DNA of 64,000 bases from Desulfobacterales bacterium. Lineage in GTDB: Bacteria; Desulfobacterota; Desulfobacteria; Desulfobacterales; Desulfosarcinaceae. The notes beneath the pieces were generated by a model. The model was not told the DNA's origin. It was given only the letters and a program-made list of their open reading frames with translations, and did not search any database. This document shows positions 61,749 to 64,000 of this stretch, in pieces. How positions within the stretch are numbered: position 1 is the stretch's first letter; each line of letters begins with the position of its first letter. The position numbers and the translations under genes are program-made. Location of the stretch: contig JACRDD010000005.1 in NCBI GenBank assembly GCA_016218685.1, forward strand, positions 170,790 to 234,789, written 5' to 3'.

Positions 61749-62690
61749 CTATTCTATTTTGGGCCTGGGCAGCATGCCGGCGCGCTCGGCGATTTCGGGC
61801 ACCTTGTGCTCCCATTCGATGGCCATCAGATGGACACCGGCCACGCCCTTCATCTCCTTGAACTCCTGGATCTGCTCGATGGCGAACTTGATGCCCTCTT
61901 CGGCCATCTTGCCCTTGCCGGCGCCCTCGATGCGCTTGATCACATCCGCGGGTACATCCATGCCCGGCACGGATTTGGACATGTATTTGGCCATACCGGC
62001 GCTCTTGAAGGGGGTTACGCCGGCCAGGATGTAGCATTTCTCGGTCAGGCCCATGTCCACGGCGCGCTTCATGAATTCGCGGAAGCGCGGCATGTTGTAG
62101 ATGCACTGGGTCTGGATGAAGTCCGCCCCCGCGTCGATCTTGGTGGCCAAACGGTAGACGCGGAATTCGGTGGGTTCGGCAAAGGGATTGGCTGCCGCGC
62201 CGATGAACAGTTTGGGCGGGCCGTCGATATCTTCGCCGTTGAGGAACTTACCCTCGTCGCGCATCTTCTTGACCAGGGCGATGAGCTGCATGCTGTCCAG
62301 GTCGTAGACATTCTTGGCCTCGGGATGGTTGCCGAAGGTCTGGTGATCGCCCGACAGGCAGAGCATGTTGCGGATGCCCAGGGCATGGATGCCCAGGATG
62401 TCGCTCTGCATGGCGATGCGGTTGCGGTCGCGGCACACCATCTGAAAGTTGGGCTCCAGGCCGGCCTGCACCATCAGGGCGCTGGCCGCCTTGCTGGACA
62501 TGCGCACCACGGCGGTCTGGTTGTCGGTGACATTGATGGCATCCACCACCCCCCGCAGGGGCGTCATCTTCTCTTGCAAATGCGCCACGTTGGCGCCCTT
62601 GGGCGGCCCGCACTCGCCGGTAAAGGCGAAGTGGCCGGCTTTGAGGACCTTTTCCAGATTGCTCCCGGATTTATAACCGTTCTCGCTCAT
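61749..62690 (-). CDS. metF: Methylenetetrahydrofolate reductase catalytic subunit
   Basis: 313 residues. The start at 62690 overlaps the metV stop (ATGA). The TIM-barrel blocks are typical: GHFAFTGECGPPKGAN, DAINVTDNQTAVVRMSS, LCLSGDHQTFGNHPEAKNVYDLDS, GADFIQTQCIYNMPRF, ILAGVTPFKSAGMAKYM. It reduces methylene-THF to methyl-THF in the methyl branch of the Wood-Ljungdahl pathway. The partner MetV and the MvhD-type subunit upstream suggest a MetFV complex linked to a heterodisulfide-reductase-like electron module. Confidence 0.95.
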   Translation of the reverse strand: MSENGYKSGSNLEKVLKAGHFAFTGECGPPKGANVAHLQEKMTPLRGVVDAINVTDNQTAVVRMSSKAASALMVQAGLEPNFQMVCRDRNRIAMQSDILGIHALGIRNMLCLSGDHQTFGNHPEAKNVYDLDSMQLIALVKKMRDEGKFLNGEDIDGPPKLFIGAAANPFAEPTEFRVYRLATKIDAGADFIQTQCIYNMPRFREFMKRAVDMGLTEKCYILAGVTPFKSAGMAKYMSKSVPGMDVPADVIKRIEGAGKGKMAEEGIKFAIEQIQEFKEMKGVAGVHLMAIEWEHKVPEIAERAGMLPRPKIE

Positions 62691-63355
62691 CGCACCAGCT
62701 CCTCTCTTATGCTTCTGCGGGGTCCACCGTCCCGGGCCGTACGCCAATCTTTAGCGGCCCGATATTTGCGCAGATCGTCCAGGCGGCCCTGCTCCATCTT
62801 CTTGTGCACGATCAGGTCCCAGATACAGACCAGCTCTTTGGAGACTTCGCACTTGCCGTGGTTGCTGCCGCCGCACGGGCCGTGCTGCAGGCTCTTGGAG
62901 CAGCGGGCGATGGGGCACAGGCCGTCGAAGAAATGAATGATGCAGGTGCCGCAGCCCGCGCAGCGCTCTTCCCAGATGCCGTGCTGTACGGCGCCGCCCA
63001 TGAAGCGGGTGTTCACCGTGGGAAAAAAGCGCTGCTGGGGGTAGGCTTCGGACAGGAACTGGGGGCCGACGCCGCAGGCCATGGACAAAACGGCATCGTA
63101 CTGGTCGTGGGTGTCGCGCAGTTGTTCGATGTATTCGGGATCGCACTGGCGCTCGAGCATGCGCTCGTCCACCTTCAGGGGCCGGCCCTCTTTCTTGCGG
63201 GCGATGCGCAGGGTGGAGGCCAGAATCTCCACCTCTTTCAAGCCGCCCGCATTACACACCGTTACGCACCCCTTGCAGCCAACCAGCATGATGCTGTTGT
63301 ACGGCTGGATCATCTCCAGAATCTCCGCCAGGGGTTTTCGGTCCGCTATAATCAT
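62687..63355 (-). CDS. metV: MetV: zinc/Fe-S methylenetetrahydrofolate reductase C-terminal-type subunit
   Basis: 222 residues with GAGGTGA upstream. Cysteine motifs match MetV: GCKGCVTVCNAGG near the N-terminus, and RCAGCGTCIIHFFDGLCPIARC ... QHGPCGGSNHGKCEV in the middle, which bind Zn and/or Fe-S. It is a required partner of MetF in acetogens and in related anaerobes. It follows mvhD after a 60-base gap. Confidence 0.94.
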   Translation of the reverse strand: MIIADRKPLAEILEMIQPYNSIMLVGCKGCVTVCNAGGLKEVEILASTLRIARKKEGRPLKVDERMLERQCDPEYIEQLRDTHDQYDAVLSMACGVGPQFLSEAYPQQRFFPTVNTRFMGGAVQHGIWEERCAGCGTCIIHFFDGLCPIARCSKSLQHGPCGGSNHGKCEVSKELVCIWDLIVHKKMEQGRLDDLRKYRAAKDWRTARDGGPRRSIREELVR

Positions 63356-63415
63356 GGTTCACCTCAATGTTGTTTAGTCACTGCTTTAAACTTCCCATGT
63401 TCAACTCTAAACGCT

Positions 63416-63835
63416 TCAATTACATGGATTCAACGGACTGGGCCCCAGTTTTTTCGCTCGCTCGGTCATCTCGGTGGCGATCTCGGCAAAGCGCGGTCCC
63501 TGGGCCGAGGAGAGATTGAACATCTCCACGCGATCTTCTTCCATGTTTATCTCTTTCAAGGTCCGTTTCACGTATTCGACTTTACGACGGGTTTTTAGAT
63601 TTCCTTCCAGGAAATGGCATTCACCCTCCAGTCAGCCGGCCACGTAGACGGCGTCGGCGCCCTCCTCGATGGCGCGCATGAGGTGCAGGATGTCCACGCG
63701 GCCCGTGCAGGGCACTTGGATCACCTTGACGTTGGACGGATAGTTCAGCCGCATGGAGCCGGCCAGGTCGCCGGCCGCGTAAGCGCAGTACTTGCAGCAG
63801 AAGGCGACGATCTGGGGTTCATAGGTCGCGCTCAT
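63416..63835 (-). CDS. mvhD: MvhD-type hydrogenase/heterodisulfide reductase iron-sulfur subunit, selenocysteine-containing
   Basis: 139 residues if the in-frame TGA at 63634-63632 is read as selenocysteine (residue 68). A plain reading would stop there after 67 residues. The frame continues in a normal MvhD way: VYVAG-U-LEGECHFLEGNLKTRRK, where other MvhD proteins have Cys in VAGCLEGxCH. The N-terminus has FCCKYCAYAAGDLAG and VIQVPCTGRVD, which are MvhD landmarks. A hairpin of SECIS type follows the UGA. MvhD carries a [2Fe-2S] cluster and passes electrons to HdrA; here it lies upstream of metV-metF, so it may feed electrons to methylene-THF reduction. Partner hdr genes may lie beyond the right edge. 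Confidence 0.92.
63599..63615 (-). other. Bacterial SECIS-like hairpin
   Basis: On the minus strand, ATTTCC (63615-63610), loop TGGAA, GGAAAT (63604-63599). It starts 17 bases after the UGA, so the apical loop with its G residues lies 23-27 bases downstream, inside the usual range for bacterial SECIS elements. It is inside the mvhD coding sequence, as expected. Confidence 0.75.
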
Positions 63836-63937
63836 TGGGTTTTCCTTTCTCGCTGTTAGTTACTAAGGAGTGCATAAATCTATAGACACTAAAGTAAAGT
63901 ATAAACACAATCGGGATGGCGGAAAAAGGATTGCACG

Positions 63938-63967
63938 ATTGAGGAAAGCTTTTGCAATTTCCTCAAT
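63938..63967. repeat. Inverted repeat upstream of mvhD
   Basis: ATTGAGGAAA (63938-63947), ten-base spacer, TTTCCTCAAT (63958-63967): a perfect ten-base inverted repeat 103 bases upstream of the mvhD start. The spacer itself has GC-TTTT-GC. It could be an operator or, if transcribed, a hairpin ending an upstream unit. No clear -35/-10 pair was found, although TATACT near 63900 on the minus strand is a -10 candidate. Confidence 0.5.
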
Positions 63968-64000
63968 TGGCCTAGCACCAAAGACTTTAGCTGATCCGGA

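Noticed and set aside
63632..63835. mvhD as a truncated gene or pseudogene of 67 residues
   Set aside because: The frame beyond the TGA keeps family sequence, with the TGA at a conserved Cys position and a SECIS-like hairpin after it. Selenocysteine explains it better.
1..64000. CRISPR arrays, insertion sequences, integrases or attachment sites next to the tRNA-Ser genes
   Set aside because: None was found on reading both strands. The tRNA genes are intact and no direct repeat of a tRNA end was seen nearby.

Overview
The window is high-GC DNA from an anaerobic, probably Desulfobacterota (delta-proteobacterial) chromosome. The signs are a MetF/MetV pair behind an MvhD-type subunit that reads an in-frame UGA as selenocysteine (Wood-Ljungdahl methyl branch), an NfnAB transhydrogenase, a hydrogenase-4-like membrane complex, a 4-hydroxybutyryl-CoA dehydratase and a multihaem nitrate respiration operon. 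I see no transposon, integrase, CRISPR array or phage gene. The genus cannot be fixed from sequence reading alone.

Layout. (1) 1-7409, minus strand: a periplasmic nitrate reductase operon, napD-napA-napB, then a tetrahaem cytochrome, a Tat Fe-S lipoprotein, an NrfD membrane protein and a molybdopterin-binding protein cut by the window edge. An FNR/CRP-type palindrome sits at -41.5 of a good -10 box. (2) 7483-15104: an acidic small protein, TatD, NfnAB, Hsp20, a TetR regulator with two operators and its Fe-S target, and nicotinate phosphoribosyltransferase. (3) 15105-17886: a GAF-ANTAR regulator, then a leader RNA with two A1/G4 hexaloop hairpins, the second overlapping an intrinsic terminator, in front of a glutamate synthase gene. 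This reads as a complete antitermination circuit. (4) 17885-22140, minus: a PAS-GGDEF protein, FlgM, two Slp-type lipoproteins and an outer-membrane protein. (5) 22461-29721: a six-gene hydrogenase-4-like operon whose large subunit has lost all four NiFe cysteines (Ehr-type). (6) 29756-39446: a giant TPR protein with an embedded C39-like peptidase, a left-handed beta-helix protein, a CBS protein, two tRNA-Ser genes, and a DUF2167/M50 protease pair. (7) 39558-45964: a serine hydrolase, 4-hydroxybutyryl-CoA dehydratase, and a CsgG-like/lipoprotein/beta-barrel trio.

(8) 45980-57813, minus: a compact ten-gene type VI secretion cargo operon: VgrG, PAAR, a 1060-residue metallopeptidase with a peptidoglycan-binding domain, a beta-propeller, two lipoproteins (immunity candidates), a DcrB/EagR-like protein, two further proteins carrying the PAAR protein's C-terminal module, and a protein with a caspase-like His/Cys pair. 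The T6SS sheath and baseplate genes are not in the window. (9) 57912-63835, minus: a hybrid multi-PAS histidine kinase, a single-domain response regulator, metF, metV and selenoprotein mvhD. An inverted repeat at 63938-63967 lies upstream of mvhD.

The strongest observations are the ANTAR leader, the selenocysteine mvhD with its SECIS hairpin, the Ehr-type complex, the duplicated tetrahaem NapB wired to an Fe-S/NrfD module, and the T6SS cargo operon.
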